From Adiantum capillus-veneris (lineage: Eukaryota; Streptophyta; Polypodiopsida; Polypodiales; Pteridaceae): DNA of 64,000 bases. The position numbers and the translations under genes are program-made. The stretch lies in NCBI GenBank assembly GCA_014529385.2, contig CM043945.1, positions 143,848,741 through 143,912,740 on the forward strand, read 5' to 3'. Of this stretch, positions 32,350 to 43,240 are shown in pieces. The notes under the pieces are model-generated. The model was given only the letters and a program-made list of their open reading frames with translations, was not told the origin of the DNA and searched no databases. The stretch's first letter is position 1. Each line of letters starts with the position of its first letter.

Positions 32350-32440
32350 ACGTTGACTCTTGGAACGTATAAATTGCAACATATGCAAAACAAGGACAAG
32401 GAAAGGAAGATATGACGTACTTTATCCTTTGGTCAAAATT
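32350..32440 (+). pseudogene. PPR protein pseudogene, part 2
   Basis: Directly after element E the plus strand reads a tryptophan-containing PPR end ('DSWNV'), a stop, then 'IATYAKQGQGKED', matching the usual 'SWNALIAGYAQQGQGEEAL' type of module. It is the other side of the PPR fossil that ends at 26341. Similarity fades by about 32440. Confidence 0.65.
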
Positions 32441-33923
32441 TAAAAAACAACCTTTTTTGCACTCAAAGTTGCAAATGTAAATCACAGAGAGGTAGTCTCA
32501 AAACAACAAAAAAATTGAGAATTATTACACTTAAATGAAAGGAAAAGAGACAAGGAACACGATGCACTTTTTGGAATTGGATTTTGATTATCGAATGTTA
32601 AGAAAAATGGATTACAAGGTTCTATTAAGTTGTCGCTCTCTGTCTACGCATAGAGCTCTTCCAAAACTTTACATAATGTTACCAAAGGTCTATTCAAATT
32701 AGAAAATTTGAACCTTATGCCTAGGGATTCTCATTTGGCTAATGATCGACTTACAAGGCTTTTTAATTTAGGAAAAAATAATTATAGCCCATAGTGTACA
32801 ACAATGTGGCTCAATAATTATGACTCCTCTTTTATATAAGGCTTTTTTGAGAAAATAATAAAAATACAACAAAATCATGGATTTGTGGTAGTGTAGCCGA
32901 GTAGAAGAATGGCCATTAGGTAATTCTTCCAACAATAAAGTTACCTTTGCTTACTAATTGAGCAATTCTACTCTAGTGATTGCGTCGGAGCTTATGAATT
33001 GAGAACTAATTACTACAATAAATCCTACACCGTCTCTGATACAAACATAAAGTTATCTCTAGTTCTCTTTAAGTTTAATCTATATCCATCAACTTTTGTA
33101 TTTGTGTTAGCTCTTGTTTTGTGTGTGACATATATTCACAATAGTGGACGTTTTGACTACATAATCACAACTCGAGCTGAACAACACTGCAAGGTCCGTT
33201 ATTTGCATCTAATTCCCCGTGCTTAGGTGTTTGCTTGGCTCGACACATAAATCCTATAGGGCAGGTCACAACTTTTGTTTCTTATCACTTTTGGAGAGAC
33301 CACAGTGCCAACTGTCCATCGTACTTTTGTATGGACCTTCTACATGATGCGCACTGTATTTTAAGCATTTTCGCTTTTTGCCTAATCACAAGACAAAATT
33401 TTAACTATTCACATTGCTTTTATGTAGCTTGATTTAAAAATTTTCCCCCGGCTTGCACAATTGGACGACACCCATATATGATGACTAGGTCGTTAGTGTA
33501 GTTTAATTTTTATAGTCTCTTGATGCTTTCTGTATTTTTTTTGAGTTTGTCGATGCTTCCTTAATTTTATTTTAGCCACATGTTTTTGTGACTAATTCAT
33601 TCTCAATTTTGATGATTATATCTATACGTCAAAAATATACGCACTTCTTTTCTCACACTTTGACAAATCAACTTATGCATTGTAGTATTCAATGCACTAT
33701 GTACATGTTTACTTTATTCCTAGGTGGGTGATGTGAATCTACATATGTCTTTGTTTGGCAATGCATTTTATATATTGCAACCCGATGTTCTCTTGTGAAT
33801 AACCGTTTTATAGCACAAGGACAACCCTTTATTATAGCCTTCTTCTCCTCAGATACGTTTTGCATCATGCTCTATGGTCGACATCCAAGACTCTTCGGTC
33901 CCTCCGACTATGACAACCCATCG
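32441..33923. other. Unassigned stretch
   Basis: AT-rich sequence with only short frames (the longest about 75 codons, none with recognisable motifs). It may be old host intergenic DNA or unrecognised repeat. No RNA gene or promoter is evident. Confidence 0.5.
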
Positions 33924-33948
33924 CACACACACACACACACACACACAC
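33924..33948. repeat. (CA)n microsatellite, left half of the F target
   Basis: A CA run ends exactly at the left edge of element F; the same repeat resumes at 42853. Its last five bases (CACAC) serve as the target duplication. Confidence 0.9.
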
Positions 33949-35538
33949 TGTAACATTTAATGGCCTAAAATCTTATGTGTAGCGGAAATTAGCATGAACA
34001 TAGTGGGCATTTCATTAGAATAGATTCCTAATGAGAATTACAAGAGTGCTTGGGTGGAGAGAGCAACAAAAAGCATAACACCTAGTTAGATAGCATCGAC
34101 AATACTTTCAAAAGAGAGAGCAATTAAGCTATTGACAACAGTTGAGGACCGGATTTGCATGGAGCCGGTCCCCCCTCCAAAAGGCTTTGTATTATGGTTT
34201 CTCCCATCAAGAGAGACATTGTACAATACAATTCTTTGTGTTCCTTCAAGACGAGCTAGTGCAATGAAGATGGAAGCTTCATACACCAAGCAAAACACTT
34301 AATCAAACACAACTTGAATTATCCCCGTTCTCAGACCCAAGACCTCACACACCTTCGAAGATGGTGAGAGCTAGCAGGGTATGAGAGTAGATTGAGAGGA
34401 AAAAGAAGTATCTTACGAGAAAGAAGTACATCTCCTCACATAATCACTCATATTAGCATAGCTTAGCTTAGTAATTAGCTTGGTAGAGAAGATGAGCATG
34501 CATTGAAGCTTGGCTCTTGGTTGGATTTGCATCCACATGCCAAGAGAGTGTTGATGTAGGCTTCTATCTCACAAGCTTGGAGTAGGTGATGAGCTCTCCA
34601 TTAAAGCTTGGGAGGAGATAGAGTATTTTCCCTTCACACATGGTCAAGTGTGAGAGTGTGTGTGTCAATTCCAAGCAAAAATCAGCCCCCCCTCCCTCTT
34701 GGGCGAGCCCTAGCTGCTAAATAAGTCTGGCCTTTGACTCATTGGACCTCCCCAGGTCAAGCCAATAGGAATTAAACAGCATAAGTGATAGCCTTCTGAC
34801 ATGTGTCCCCCTTTCCCCTTTTGTGAGAGCTTTAGATAATTAAATAATTAAACTAAACTCTCATTGGACCCCTTTGCCTCCTGGCCAATAGGAATCAGGC
34901 AAACCATGGGGCTCCTGAATGCTCATTGGACCCCTTGGGAGACTGCCCAATAGTCTTCTAGGACACTTAATTCTTATTGGTTTCTTTTATTAAATGTTTT
35001 TAAATTAATTAAACTAGATTTACTCTAGCCTAATTCTCATTGGTCCACTTCAAGGGTCTTCCAATAGGAATTGGGCATACCTTGTGGGCATCTGGCCTAG
35101 GGAGCTGACATGTGTCCCTCATTCCCTTTGTGTAAAGGGAGCCTGTGTGTGTGTGTGTGGCTTTCTCTCTCATCCCCTAGCTTTGGGGCTCGCCCCCTCC
35201 CATGTAGGGATGTAGAAAGACTTTTTGGGCACACACTAAGCATCCAATTTTCCCTAAGGTTGACCTTTGGACACAACCTTTGAATTTTGGAACCTTAGCA
35301 TTTTGGAAGTCTTAATGGGCTGAACCTTAGGGTCTTTTTAGCCCGTTGTTTCACATGGCTCTTTTGCAGATGGCCCCCCCTTTGGATCCCTATTTTCCCT
35401 CCTTTGGATCCCTACTGTGCCCGGTCTGCTAACTTAACCAATATTCTAGCTTTTTCTCCCTTGGCACTTCCCCACATTAAATGATCAGTTTAATATGAGA
35501 AAATCATTTAGGAGATTTAGATATTGATTATTATGACA
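33949..35538 (-). repeat. Element F left (3') LTR
   Basis: Starts TGTAACATTTAATGG and ends TTATTATGACA on the plus strand. It contains several copies of a 'CTCATTGGACC ... CCAATAGGAAT' motif (inverted CCAAT boxes) at about 34740-35070 that recur in every LTR of the family and may be promoter elements. Confidence 0.95.
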
Positions 35539-35553
35539 TTACCTCTCTCTTGA
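35539..35553 (-). other. Polypurine tract of element F
   Basis: In minus sense TCAAGAGAGAGGTAA directly precedes the 3' LTR. The identical tract is found next to the 3' LTR of element A at 3526-3540. Confidence 0.8.
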
Positions 35554-35895
35554 AATCATAGTCGTCCTCGACTATGGTGTAGAGAAGATAAAGCATATGC
35601 ATGAGTCCTTTTCTTAGCGGGTAGAGGATCCCTATGTTACCCTACGACATCATTCCATAATGGATGACTAGTCCATTTGGCGCTTGAGAGCCTGAGGCTG
35701 CCGCAAGCATGTCTGCACATTAGTCCTATCAGTCTTCCATAGTAGAGTGACAAGCTCTACTTGGTGTTCGGGAGACGTCGTCTCCGCAAACTTGATCTAA
35801 GCATGCATACTACTTCATTTTTGTGCACAAATAAAAAAAAAGAGAGTCTTATAAGACAAAAATTTTTGTTCATTTTTAACATTTTGTACATTTGC
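35554..35895. other. Element F 3' untranslated stretch
   Basis: Sequence between the polyprotein stop and the polypurine tract. It holds one copy of the unit that is tandemly duplicated in element A (3691-3860). No coding sequence. Confidence 0.6.
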
Positions 35896-38800
35896 TTACT
35901 CTTGGGAAGCATTGTAAGCATTGACAAGGTTTAGGTTATCCTTTAATTGTATGCCTTGCATCCATCTAGCATCTTCAAAAGGATAATTCTTAAACTTAAT
36001 AAGATATCGTCGGATAGTCTTACCGCCTCTTAATACCTTGTCTTCATGTCGGAGAATGGACTCGGGCTGCAGCACCTCCTCGTGGTCCTCGATCTCCGGT
36101 GGGTCTTCAATAGTTGGTTCTTGAGGTGGCTCTCCTTTGTAAGGCTTTAAGAGGCTCACATGAAAAGCATTGTGTATGAGCCAATGATTGGGCAACTTAA
36201 GTTGATAGGCCATCTCATTGATTGGCCTAAGAATCTGGAAGGGACCATAGTACCTTTTTGCTAGTTTAGCATAGTACTTTTGGTGGCCCGTAGGATTCTT
36301 GCCCGTCGTGTGCCTTAATCGAGCCTTGGGAAACTTTAACAAGACCCAATCGTTTTCTTTAAAGGCTTGGGCTCTTCTGTGCTTGTCAGCAGCAGCCTTT
36401 TGCCTTTGCTGTGAGATAGAGATAGCATCCTTAATCTTTTGGAAAGATTCTTGTAGGTCTCGGCTATACTCATCTGCAGCGAAGATCTTCCCATGTACCT
36501 TAAGTAGCAAGGGACTTTTTGATCTTCCCTCAATTACCTCGAAAGGTGCTTTTCCTGTAGAAGTATGTACAGTGTTATTGTAAGCATACTCTACTAAGGG
36601 TAAGTACTTCTCCCATTGGGATCTTTGATCTACTTCCGTTACATAGGCTTTTAGTAGATCGAGAATAGTTAGGTTAGCTATTTCACTTTGGCCATCAGTT
36701 TGTGGATGATAGGCCGAAGAGAAGTTTAGCCTTGTTCCTAAATTCTCAAAGAGACCCTTCCAGAAATTACTGGTCATTCTAGGATCTCTATCCGACACTA
36801 TGGACATTGGCAAGCCATGGTACTTGAAAATTTGTGAAATGAAGAGGGTTGCCATTTGATGGGCTTTGATAGTCTTTTTGACAGGTATAAAATGAGCTTG
36901 TTTACTGAACCTGTCTACTATCGTCCATATTCCCGTATTCCCATGGATAGACTTAGGCAATCCAAAGATAAAATCCATGGATATGCTCTCCCATGGTGAA
37001 TTAGGGATTGGCAAGGGTTGAAGCAATCCAAGTTGCTTCCCTCTATCAAATTTTGTCTTTTGACATACCACACATTTGGAAACATACTCATGTATGTTCA
37101 CTTTCATGGTAGGCCAATAGAAATATGTTTCAATTCCCTTTAGGGTAGACTGAATCCCTCTATGCCCCGCATATGGGGGAGCATGAGATTCATACATTAC
37201 TTTCTCACGTAGTGAGTTAGTAACGCATAGTCTATTGGCATAGAGAAGATAACCATCTTGTAAAGTAAATGGTTCTTCTTTCTTCCCTAAGGCAAGGGCT
37301 GAAATCACATCTCTAAAATCGGGATCAATAGCATACTCATCTATCATTAAAGATAGATCATTGTGAGTTGCTATGGAAACCGCATTCACTCTCGGTCGTC
37401 TTGAGAGTGCATCGGCTACTTGATTATGCTTGCCAGCAATGTGAGCAATATGAAAATGAAATTGCGAAAGGAAATTTGCCCACCTCATTTGTTTGTCGGA
37501 GAGCTTGGTCTGCGTCATGAAGTACTTAAGACTTTGGTGATCCGTTCGCAGAATGAAAGGAGTCCCCAATAAATAGTGCTTCCATGAGTCTAAGGCATGT
37601 AGAACTGCAAGGAGTTCTTTTTCGTATATGCCTAGAGCTTGCTCAACAGGGTCGAGCCTTCGACTCTCATAGCCTATGGCGTGCCCTTCTTGGAGCAAAA
37701 CAGCCCCAAGGCAATCACCACAAGCATCACATTGGACCTCAAATGGTTTTGAGAGATCCGGTAGTGTAAGCACAGGTTGAGAGATAAGCTTTTCTTTAAG
37801 CTTTTCGAAAGCATTGTTCTCCTTAGCAGACCACGTATACCTAACATTTTTCTTTGTTAGGTCATGTAATGGTCCCGCAATTTGTGAGAACTTTTCTATG
37901 AAGCGTCTATAGTATGCACACATACCTATAAAGCTTCTTAATTCATGAAGATTCCTTGGTTTAGGCCATCCTTTTATTACCTCTAACTTGGATGGATCCA
38001 TTTGGATTCCATCTCGAGAGATAATGTGACCTAAATATTGAATCTCTTGCAAGAAAAATTCACTTTTCTTTCGATTAACATAAAGTTTATTCTCTCTTAA
38101 AACTTGAAATATTACCTGGAGGTGTTGCTTGTGTTCCTCCAATGAATTAGAGTAGATGATAATATCATCAAAGAACACTCCAGTGAAGGTTCGATGAGGT
38201 CTGAACAGCTTCTCCATCAAGCGGTTAAATGTGGCTGGTGCATTAGTCAAGCCAAAAGGCATGACAATGTATTCGTAAAGACCAAATGTAGTACGAAATG
38301 CGGTCTTTACAATGTCTTGATCAACTATCCTTATTTGATGATAGCCACTTTTTAGGTCAATCCTACTGAAGTAGGTCGATCCTTGTAGCTTATCAAATAG
38401 GTCTTCTACCCGTGGAACGGGAAACCTATTCTTGATAGTGATCCTATTTAGTGCTCTATAGTCGACACACATACGATATGTGCCGTCTTTCTTTTGCACT
38501 AATAGCACAGGTGAGCAAAATGGAGATGAGCTAGGCCTAACCATGCCCTTCTCAATTAACTCATGCACTTGCCGCATAATCTCCTCTTGTTGAGCTTGAG
38601 AAACTCTATAAGGAGGTTTGTTAGGCGGTGAACTTCCGGGAAGAAGTTCAATTGCATGGTCGTCATTACCTCGTTTAGGAGGTAGCTCAGAAGGGATGTC
38701 GTCAATAAAGACATCTTGAAACCCCTTGAGAAAATTGGATAACTCTAATTCCTTTTGGTTGCTTTTATTTTCTTTTGCTAAAGCATTAGGTTCATTTTGA

Positions 38801-40845
38801 GAATCTTTAACAAAAATCATGTACACGGAAATAGAGCTCTTTGTTGACTTGTTGAAAGCTGGTGTATGTACAATGGGGATGGTGTTACCCATCTCCCTAG
38901 CATCTATATACATGTCCTTTTCCCTGAACTTAAAGGAGATTCTCCTTTCAGGAAATTTAACATGGGCAGCCAGACGGTCAAACCATGGTGCCCCTAGGAT
39001 TACATCCTCATGCTTGAGAGGAGAGATAAAGAAATCCTCTTTGTCCACATAGCCTTGGACATGAAGCCTCAATTTCCCGATTAAGGGAGTGACTGAAGCT
39101 TCTTGCCCCTTGAAGGCACTGTCTGCGGGTAGGATATCTCCCATCTCGTAGGATTGTATGCCTAGCTTGGTGGCTAACTCCATAGATATGAAATTGTGAG
39201 TAGAACCAGGGTCAAAGAGAATAAAAGCATCATGTTCTCTTACCTTTCCCCAAGCATGGCATAGAGGAGATCCTTTGTGGTGAGTTTGGTGAATCTCCTC
39301 CTCTTGGATTTCAACCAAAGAAGCTCTAGGAGGATCTTGGCGGTTGTTCTTTTGGGGACAAGCGCGGTACGCATGCCCTTGTTCGCCGCACTTGAAACAC
39401 CGGTTATCTTTACGATAACGCTCAAGCTCTTCAGGAGAGAGTTTATTCTTTCCTTTGTAAACTCCCTTCTCTTTAGCTTTGTTGGAATTGCCCTTAGGAG
39501 ACTTTTGGACATTGTCCTTCCCCTTAGGCTCATTGGAACCTTTGTTTTCCGGGGGCTTATTATTTCTTTTACCCCCCGTTTGGAAATTGATTCGCGAGGC
39601 CACCATAGTATGGTGTATTACCGCCGATATGGTACGTGGCCTTTGGGAGTTGACATACTCCGCCATTTCTTCGGTTAAGCCCGCACAAAATTGTTGCTTT
39701 TGCTCTCCAAAATCCAACTTTTTGAAGACAGTGGCTTTGAGTTGTAGGTCCCAAAACTTGTCTACATATTTGTGGATGGATTCATTGGGAGAGAGCTTTA
39801 AGCTTCGCCATTCGGTGAGTACTTTGTCTTTGGCATCGGTGGCCAAAAACTGCTTCATAATGGAAGCTCTTAAAGCCTTCCATGTTCGTGGAGCTTCACC
39901 GTTGGCTCGTAGGCTAGACCACCATTGTCTGGCAGACTTTTGAAAGTGCATAGCTACATGGCGTAGCTTAGAGGACTCCGTGAAGCCCTCATCTCCAAAC
40001 GCCGCATCGAATTGCTGGATAAAGGCCAAAACTTTGTCTGTAGCACCGAAGGTGCCATCATAGGTAAGGAAAGAGATGCTCTTCCCTCCCTCTTTGAATT
40101 TCTTCAGCTTGGACGACCTCTTCCATGCGGCATAGGATTTCCTATGGCCTCTTCTTTTTGATGGTTCAAAAGTTGCACCATCACTTTCTTCAGAAGATGA
40201 AGAATTTGAAGAAGGTGGAGAAGAGGGTGACCTCTTTCTCGCCTTTTTCTTGTCTTGATCTTTGTCGTCTTCACCATAGCTTTCATAAGAGGAAGAGGAT
40301 AAAGAAGATGGAGAAGAGGGTGTCCTCTTTCTCGCCTTTTTCTTCTCTTGCTTTTTATCATCCCTCTTTGAATTATGGCGTGGAGAAGAGTGTGATGGTC
40401 TTCTCCGCTTTGGTGGTGATGGAGAGCGTTTAGCCCGCCGTCTTCGTGGAGCCATCTCCGCCGAGGTGGCGGGAGACTCGCTTCTTTCTCGTTCCTTCGG
40501 TGGAGGCTCTTGAGTTCTCCTTTGGGAAGGAGATGCATCATCAAGAAGTAAGTTCTTGAGCCCTTCATATGGATTCTCTTCTTCTTCCCGAATTGGAGAG
40601 AGACCTCTTTTGGTAGTCTCACAAGGAGGCTTCCTAGGTGTTCTCTCGTCATGGTGATGAGCTTGGAGAATCCCGTGAGCACGGAGCTGCCGTTGCACTT
40701 CACTTTGGAGAGATGGATTGCCCATGGCTTGTTGAAGCCTAGAAACAAGATAATTAACAAGCATTGAAGCATCATTAGTAGCTTGCTCATGAGCAAAATC
40801 AAAGTTATCAACATTAATTTCACTCTCTTTAATATTGTCAGCCAT
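35896..40845 (-). CDS. Element F Gag-Pol polyprotein
   Basis: One frame of 1649 codons encodes the whole replication set, beginning with 'MADNIKESEINVDNFDFAHE'. An Arg/Ser-rich region lies near residues 125-235 and the Gag fold near 265-400. A CCHC knuckle 'CFKCGEQGHAYRAC' is at about 483-496, and protease 'LFDPGSTHNFIS' has its catalytic Asp at about 543. RT 'YRMCVDYRALN' is near 787 and the catalytic 'FFDDIII' near 889. RNase H follows ('DACGD' near 1038, 'ILRTDHQSLKYF' near 1100). Integrase has zinc-finger 'CVVCQKTK' near 1257, then 'SMDFIFGLPKS' near 1290 and 'SAYHPQTDGQSE'. A chromodomain-like tail, 'YLIKFKNYPFEDARWMQG', closes it near 1615. The C-terminal chromodomain marks the chromovirus branch. 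Confidence 0.95.
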   Translation of the reverse strand: MADNIKESEINVDNFDFAHEQATNDASMLVNYLVSRLQQAMGNPSLQSEVQRQLRAHGILQAHHHDERTPRKPPCETTKRGLSPIREEEENPYEGLKNLLLDDASPSQRRTQEPPPKERERSESPATSAEMAPRRRRAKRSPSPPKRRRPSHSSPRHNSKRDDKKQEKKKARKRTPSSPSSLSSSSYESYGEDDKDQDKKKARKRSPSSPPSSNSSSSEESDGATFEPSKRRGHRKSYAAWKRSSKLKKFKEGGKSISFLTYDGTFGATDKVLAFIQQFDAAFGDEGFTESSKLRHVAMHFQKSARQWWSSLRANGEAPRTWKALRASIMKQFLATDAKDKVLTEWRSLKLSPNESIHKYVDKFWDLQLKATVFKKLDFGEQKQQFCAGLTEEMAEYVNSQRPRTISAVIHHTMVASRINFQTGGKRNNKPPENKGSNEPKGKDNVQKSPKGNSNKAKEKGVYKGKNKLSPEELERYRKDNRCFKCGEQGHAYRACPQKNNRQDPPRASLVEIQEEEIHQTHHKGSPLCHAWGKVREHDAFILFDPGSTHNFISMELATKLGIQSYEMGDILPADSAFKGQEASVTPLIGKLRLHVQGYVDKEDFFISPLKHEDVILGAPWFDRLAAHVKFPERRISFKFREKDMYIDAREMGNTIPIVHTPAFNKSTKSSISVYMIFVKDSQNEPNALAKENKSNQKELELSNFLKGFQDVFIDDIPSELPPKRGNDDHAIELLPGSSPPNKPPYRVSQAQQEEIMRQVHELIEKGMVRPSSSPFCSPVLLVQKKDGTYRMCVDYRALNRITIKNRFPVPRVEDLFDKLQGSTYFSRIDLKSGYHQIRIVDQDIVKTAFRTTFGLYEYIVMPFGLTNAPATFNRLMEKLFRPHRTFTGVFFDDIIIYSNSLEEHKQHLQVIFQVLRENKLYVNRKKSEFFLQEIQYLGHIISRDGIQMDPSKLEVIKGWPKPRNLHELRSFIGMCAYYRRFIEKFSQIAGPLHDLTKKNVRYTWSAKENNAFEKLKEKLISQPVLTLPDLSKPFEVQCDACGDCLGAVLLQEGHAIGYESRRLDPVEQALGIYEKELLAVLHALDSWKHYLLGTPFILRTDHQSLKYFMTQTKLSDKQMRWANFLSQFHFHIAHIAGKHNQVADALSRRPRVNAVSIATHNDLSLMIDEYAIDPDFRDVISALALGKKEEPFTLQDGYLLYANRLCVTNSLREKVMYESHAPPYAGHRGIQSTLKGIETYFYWPTMKVNIHEYVSKCVVCQKTKFDRGKQLGLLQPLPIPNSPWESISMDFIFGLPKSIHGNTGIWTIVDRFSKQAHFIPVKKTIKAHQMATLFISQIFKYHGLPMSIVSDRDPRMTSNFWKGLFENLGTRLNFSSAYHPQTDGQSEIANLTILDLLKAYVTEVDQRSQWEKYLPLVEYAYNNTVHTSTGKAPFEVIEGRSKSPLLLKVHGKIFAADEYSRDLQESFQKIKDAISISQQRQKAAADKHRRAQAFKENDWVLLKFPKARLRHTTGKNPTGHQKYYAKLAKRYYGPFQILRPINEMAYQLKLPNHWLIHNAFHVSLLKPYKGEPPQEPTIEDPPEIEDHEEVLQPESILRHEDKVLRGGKTIRRYLIKFKNYPFEDARWMQGIQLKDNLNLVNAYNASQE

Positions 40846-41041
40846 TCTAACAACTTTTAGGTGTAAACTTTTTAGGTGTACTTTGGCACTTCAAGCCCTA
40901 GTTGCTACTCCTCTTTACCCCTTTAGAAAAAGCACTCAAGCTACTGTACCCGCGGCTCGAATACCATTAATTGCAAGGAATAGAAGAGAGGGTCTTTCGA
41001 CACCAAAACAGCACCGGCTCCTGTCAAGCTTCTAATAGCTC

Positions 41042-41085
41042 AATAGTGGTTAAGCCGTAGGCAAGCCCCATAGGACTCCACTATT
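41042..41085. other. Leader stem-loop in element F
   Basis: AATAGTGG (41042-41049) pairs with CCACTATT (41078-41085). It is preserved in element C (24157-24200) although surrounding bases differ. Its position between primer site and Gag suggests an RNA packaging or dimerisation role. The rest of the leader (40846-41249) has no coding sequence. Confidence 0.5.
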
Positions 41086-41249
41086 AAGACCATAGCTCTC
41101 GACGGTGATGCCCCGTTAACTGCACAAAGGCAGGCGCACTGCAAGGCTGAAAAATCCCTATTCTACTTACTCATAGGCAATTAATAATACCAACCATTTG
41201 TAGCTAGCTTGAGGACCTCCCTTCTTGAGCAAGAAAAGAGAAACCTTGA

Positions 41250-41261
41250 GCTCTGATACCA
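41250..41261 (-). other. Primer-binding site of element F
   Basis: Minus-strand TGGTATCAGAGC, complementary to the 3' end of initiator methionine tRNA, lies one base inside the 5' LTR. Confidence 0.9.
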
Positions 41262-41262
41262 A

Positions 41263-42852
41263 TGTAACATTTAATGGCCTAAAATCTTATGTGTAGCAGA
41301 AATTAGCATGAACATAGTGGGCATTTCATTAGAATAGATTCCTAATGAGAATTACAAGAGTGCTTGGGTGGAGAGAGCAACAAAAAGCATAACACCTAGT
41401 TAGATAGCATCGACAATACTTTCAAAAGAGAGAGCAATTAAGCTATTGACAACAGTTGAGGACCGGATTTGCATGGAGCCGGTCCCCCCTCCAAAAGGCT
41501 TTGTATTATGGTTTCTCCCATCAAGAGAGACATTGTACAATACAATTCTTTGTGTTCCTTCAAGACGAGCTAGTGCAATGAAGATGGAAGCTTCATACAC
41601 CAAGCAAAACACTTAATCAAACACAACTTGAATTATCCCCGTTCTCAGACCCAAGACCTCACACACCTTCGAAGATGGTGAGAGCTAGCAGGGTATGAGA
41701 GTAGATTGAGAGGAAAAAGAAGTATCTTACGAGAAAGAAGTACATCTCCTCACATAATCACTCATATTAGCATAGCTTAGCTTAGTAATTAGCTTGGTAG
41801 AGAAGATGAGCATGCATTGAAGCTTGGCTCTTGGTTGGATTTGCATCCACATGCCAAGAGAGTGTTGATGTAGGCTTCTATCTCACAAGCTTGGAGTAGG
41901 TGATGAGCTCTCCATTAAAGCTTGGGAGGAGATAGAGTATTTTCCCTTCACACATGGTCAAGTGTGAGAGTGTGTGTGTCAATTCCAAGAAAAAATCAGC
42001 CCCCCCTCCCTCTTGGGCGAGCCCTAGCTGCTAAATAAGTCTGGCCTTTGACTCATTGGACCTCCCCAGGTCAAGCCAATAGGAATTAAACAGCATAAGT
42101 GATAGCCTTCTGACATGTGTCCCCCTTTCCCCTTTTGTGAGAGCTTTAGATAATTAAATAATTAAACTAAACTCTCATTGGACCCCTTTGCCTCCTGGCC
42201 AATAGGAATCAGGCAAGCCATGGGGCTCCTGAATGCTCATTGGACCCCTTGGGAGACTGCCCAATAGTCTTCTAGGACACTTAATTCTTATTGGTTTCTT
42301 TTATTAAATGTTTTTAAATTAATTAAACTAGATTTACTCTAGCCTAATTCTCATTGGTCCACTTCAAAGGTCTTCCAATAGGAATTGGGCATACCTTGTG
42401 GGCATCTGGCCTAGGGAGCTGACATGTGTCCCTCATTCCCTTTGTGTAAAGGGAGCCTGTGTGTGTGTGTGTGTGGCTTTCTCTCTCATCCCCTAGCTTT
42501 GGGGCTCGCCCCCTCCCATGTAGGGATGTAGAAAGACTTTTTGGGCACACACTAAGCATCCAATTTTCCCTAAGGTTGACCTTTGGACACAACCTTTGAA
42601 TTTTGGAACCTTAGCATTTTGGAAGTCTTAATGGGCTGAACCTTAGGGTCTTTTTAGCCCGTTGTTTCACATGGCTCTTTTGCAGATGGCCCCCCCTTTG
42701 GATCCCTATTTTCCCTCCTTTGGATCCCTACTGTGGCCGGTCTGCTAACTTAACCAATATTCTAGCTTTTTCTCCCTTGGCACTTCCCCACATTAAATGA
42801 TCAGTTTAATATGAGAAAATCATTTAGGAGATTTAGATATTGATTATTATCA
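41263..42852 (-). repeat. Element F right (5') LTR
   Basis: Practically identical to the left LTR. Its outer end merges into the CA microsatellite, so the last few bases cannot be placed exactly. This LTR would hold the active promoter, reading leftwards. Confidence 0.93.
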
Positions 42853-42881
42853 CACACACACACACACACACACACACATCT

Positions 42882-42955
<74 letters not shown>
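42853..42955. repeat. (CA)n followed by (CT)n microsatellite
   Basis: CA repeats to 42878 continue the run broken by F; after 'tctg' comes a pure CT run to 42955 (about 70 bases). Confidence 0.95.
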
Positions 42956-42958
<3 letters not shown>

Positions 42959-43240
42959 GGTTCTATGAGAAATAATAGAAAATTGACTATGCTCGATTTG
43001 GAGTAATAAATACATACAATTCTTTTTCAAAAATTCTCCAATGTAGTGAAATTAAATTGGACCATTTTATCATATATGCAATTATTTTTTGAAAACTTGC
43101 CAATCCATTTGTATTTTTTTACTTCAGTGCTAGATGCTTAATGCCAATCTACATATATCATATTCTATAGATGCTCTGAAGCAACATCTACCAATAAGAC
43201 TAGTTGTCATCAACATAATTCTTGTATTGTCTTGTGCTTA
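42956..43240. other. Unassigned AT-rich stretch
   Basis: No coding sequence or repeat is recognised. It may be the worn outer part (3' untranslated region or LTR) of element G. Confidence 0.4.

Larger units (their letters stand above)
33949..42852 (-). mobile_element. Element F: young, whole-looking Ty3/gypsy chromovirus
   Basis: About 8.9 kb. LTRs at 33949-35538 and 41263-42852 differ at about five positions plus small microsatellite changes over 1.59 kb by eye (about 0.3%). An initiator-Met primer site, polypurine tract and one uninterrupted 1649-codon polyprotein are present. The flanks are a CA microsatellite on both sides, with CACAC as target duplication. It is the youngest element here and looks whole. 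Elements A and C and the LTR piece at 1-345 are older members of the same family. Confidence 0.95.

Noticed and set aside
32441-33923. Possible host gene between E and F
   Set aside because: Only short frames, no splice-consistent exons or conserved motifs visible by eye.
39277-39943. Plus-strand frames of 133 and 154 codons
   Set aside because: Shadow frames opposite the Gag-Pol polyprotein of F.
40104-40853. 249-codon minus frame rich in Arg, Lys and His
   Set aside because: Alternative frame of the repetitive Gag N-terminus of F; the main frame is clearly the coding one.
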